This document shows positions 63,602-64,000 of a DNA stretch of 64,000 bases, piece by piece; within the stretch, counting starts at the first letter, position 1; each line of letters begins with the position of its first letter. The translations under genes were made by a program, and so were the position numbers. This stretch comes from an uncultured Chlorobiota bacterium (GTDB lineage Bacteria > Bacteroidota > Ignavibacteria > UBA10030 > UBA6906). The stretch spans positions 62,001 through 126,000 of the forward strand of contig CAADGV010000004.1 in assembly GCA_900696645.1 (NCBI GenBank), given 5' to 3'. The notes under the pieces were generated by a model. It was not told where the DNA came from, did not search any database, and worked only from the letters and a program-made list of their open reading frames with translations.

Positions 63602-64000
63602 ATGCGGGTATTAGTAACAGGACATCTCGGTTACATCGGAACAGTACTCGTTCCGAAGCTCCTTGAGCAGGGACATGAAGTTGTCGGCCTTGACAGCAAC
63701 CTGTTCAGGCGTTGCACGTTCTGTGAGGGAATTCGTGACATTCCGGAATTGCTGAAGGATGTGCGAGATATTCAACCGGAAAATCTCGACGGATTTGATG
63801 CAGTCATACATCTTGCAGCTCTCTCGAACGATCCGTTGGGAGATTTGAATCCCGAACTGACGCTCGACATTAATTATCGGGCTTCGGTTCGTCTTGCAGA
63901 GATGGCAAAAGAAGCTGGCGTGAAGCGTTTCATCTTCTCATCATCGTGCAGCAACTACGGAGCAAGCGACGGGCATTTGCTCGACGAGACATCTCCCGCA
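63602..64000 (+). CDS. NAD-dependent epimerase/dehydratase (cut by window edge)
   Basis: The first 133 residues of an extended short-chain dehydrogenase are visible. The Rossmann motif is VTGHLGYIG, with HLAALSNDP and FSSSCSNYGASD, where the catalytic Ser precedes the Tyr region. It likely acts on a nucleotide sugar made from CDP-glucose. AGAGGG precedes the ATG, 12 bases after rfbF. The rest lies outside the window. Confidence 0.88.
   Translation, partial: MRVLVTGHLGYIGTVLVPKLLEQGHEVVGLDSNLFRRCTFCEGIRDIPELLKDVRDIQPENLDGFDAVIHLAALSNDPLGDLNPELTLDINYRASVRLAEMAKEAGVKRFIFSSSCSNYGASDGHLLDETSPA

Noticed and set aside
1-64000. CRISPR arrays, phage genes, complete insertion sequences or rRNA
   Set aside because: I found no regularly spaced repeats, transposase, integrase, phage structural genes or rRNA on reading both strands.

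Overview
The window looks like a chromosome segment from a member of the Bacteroidota/Ignavibacteria/Chlorobi (FCB) lineage. Four large secreted proteins end in a type IX secretion (T9SS) sorting domain with the YPNPFNPxT motif. There are several Bacteroidota-style two-component sensors (Reg_prop propeller, Y_Y_Y, HisKA_3 histidine kinase), a DUF3467 protein, and a GldL/GldM-like pair. Base composition looks balanced by eye. No phage, transposase or CRISPR array was seen. The species cannot be named from the sequence alone.

Layout. 1-0.9 kb: the C-terminus of a sigma-54 activator, then a small zinc-ribbon protein behind a good -24/-12 site. 1-6.6 kb: two large T9SS cargo proteins that share a repeat module. 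6.8-16.6 kb: housekeeping genes on the + strand (hexosamine/hexose phosphomutase, GH127 glycosidase, DinB-like protein, an orphan EutN/CcmL microcompartment vertex protein, DprA, DUF3109, RpoN, HslV, HslU). 16.9-21.7 kb: a four-gene operon, GldL-like, GldM-like and two paralogous outer-membrane barrel proteins; this is my best candidate for an undescribed envelope machine. 21.9-27.2 kb (- strand): FadL/PorV-like barrel coupled to a large lipoprotein, DUF3467, TPR lipoprotein. 27.5-30.0 kb (+): HIT hydrolase, isocitrate dehydrogenase, small lipoprotein. 30.1-30.8 kb (-): PspC protein.

30.97-44.85 kb is one long - strand block. In transcription order it runs lpdA, fused E1 alpha-beta, split E1 alpha, antitoxin, toxin, E1 beta, TIR protein, E2, lipA, rplM, rpsI, rpsB, tsf, (terminator) pyrH, frr. 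The 2-oxoacid dehydrogenase part therefore has two E1 enzymes, one E2, one E3 and lipoyl synthase, so it can assemble and lipoylate a complex. It has been interrupted twice by accessory genes: a MazF-type toxin-antitoxin pair between E1 alpha and E1 beta, and a membrane TIR protein between E1 beta and E2. The TIR gene is bracketed by a perfect 41-bp direct repeat of the E2 gene start, leaving a 19-codon truncated E2 copy upstream.

45.2-51.4 kb (-): OmpA-like lipoprotein and two further T9SS cargo proteins, one sharing a distinctive C-terminal YWKHQF module with the 4.1-kb gene. 51.5-59.7 kb: two response regulator/histidine kinase pairs (-) with a tiny secreted peptide gene (+) between them; a near-identical 20-bp palindrome sits upstream of the propeller cargo gene and upstream of the first response regulator. 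59.8-61.4 kb: YjbQ, a membrane protein, tRNA-Ser(UGA). 61.9 kb to the end (+): start of a surface-polysaccharide cluster (glycosyltransferase, glucose-1-phosphate cytidylyltransferase, nucleotide-sugar epimerase).
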